This document shows positions 5,186 to 5,305 of a stretch of 5,305 nucleotides of DNA, one piece after another (position 1 is the first letter of the stretch; each line of letters starts with the position of its first letter). The notes under the pieces were generated by a model. That model did not search any database, was not told the DNA's origin, and saw only the letters and a program-made list of their open reading frames with translations. Source of the DNA: a bacterium (GTDB lineage: Bacteria > Fidelibacterota > Marinisomatia > Marinisomatales > JAHJCW01); NCBI GenBank assembly GCA_030621275.1, contig JAUXHY010000116.1, positions 1-5,305 of the forward strand. The letters run 5' to 3'. A program made the translations under genes and the position numbers.

Positions 5186-5305
5186 CAAATCACCTTTTTA
5201 CATAACCAGTTCTCCTACCTAAATTCATTCACTATTTTAAGGAATAATCATGGCTCTTATACTTACTAAAGAAGATGTTATGACAGTCTTAAACATGAAA
5301 GACTG
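5186..5305 (+). repeat. Long direct repeat, right copy (continues past the window)
   Basis: This is the second copy of the leader and gene start found at 3739-3858, displaced by exactly 1447 nt with no insertions or deletions over the 120 bases that can be compared. It includes a third copy of the 27-base leader core (5210-5236, one base changed). The repeat is cut by the window edge, so its full length is at least 120 bases. Confidence 0.95.
5250..5305 (+). CDS. Start of an ornithine cyclodeaminase/mu-crystallin family gene (partial)
   Basis: The first 18 codons (MALILTKEDVMTVLNMKD) are visible before the window ends, identical in sequence to the remnant at 3803, with the same AAGGA ribosome site at 5239-5243. 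Family members are NAD(P)-dependent enzymes such as ornithine cyclodeaminase (ornithine to proline and ammonia), alanine dehydrogenase or imine reductases. With only the N-terminus present the activity cannot be told. It is presumed to be the intact copy because the first one is truncated, but that cannot be confirmed inside this window. Confidence 0.65.
   Translation, partial: MALILTKEDVMTVLNMKD

Noticed and set aside
2634..5305. CRISPR array based on the three leader copies
   Set aside because: The copies are unevenly spaced by kilobases, diverged, and each sits directly before a start codon.

Overview
The window is 5.3 kb of A+T-rich bacterial DNA. All complete genes lie on the + strand, and most have a clear Shine-Dalgarno sequence (AGGA, GGAG or GGAGGAG). 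No ribosomal RNA, tRNA, CRISPR array, transposase or recombinase was seen. The gene types (Yip1 membrane protein, DUF3795 cysteine-rich protein, isoprenylcysteine methyltransferase-like protein, NTF2-like protein, ornithine cyclodeaminase family) together with short dispersed hairpin repeats resemble genomes of uncultured low-GC bacteria of the FCB type (Cloacimonadota, Marinimicrobia, Ignavibacteria, Bacteroidota). That placement is a weak inference; no marker gene is present.

Left part (1-1144): the C-terminal end of an unrecognised protein, an NTF2-like protein, then a gene-free stretch carrying a cluster of REP-like hairpins (about 893-990). Middle part (1145-2693): a five-helix Yip1-family membrane protein, then a small two-helix membrane protein whose end overlaps a GTG-started double zinc-ribbon protein by 14 nt, then an intergenic stretch framed by a perfect 12-bp inverted repeat. 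Next come an ICMT/PEMT-type membrane methyltransferase (2694-3251) and a DUF3795 protein (3331-3738).

Right part (3739-5305): this is the most unusual region. The leader and 5' end of an ornithine cyclodeaminase-family gene occur twice, 1447 nt apart, with 118 of 120 visible bases identical. The first copy is cut to a 34-codon remnant. The second runs off the window and may be the intact gene. Between them lies a membrane-anchored SGNH/GDSL hydrolase gene of visibly higher G+C, so the structure looks like an insertion combined with duplication of the target gene's 5' end. A diverged copy of the same leader (43 of 52 bases) stands in front of the unrelated methyltransferase gene.

The genes do not form one recognisable pathway. 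The only tightly linked pair is the small membrane protein with the zinc-ribbon protein. The rest looks like accessory single-gene units separated by 60-260 nt spacers, several of which contain repeats.
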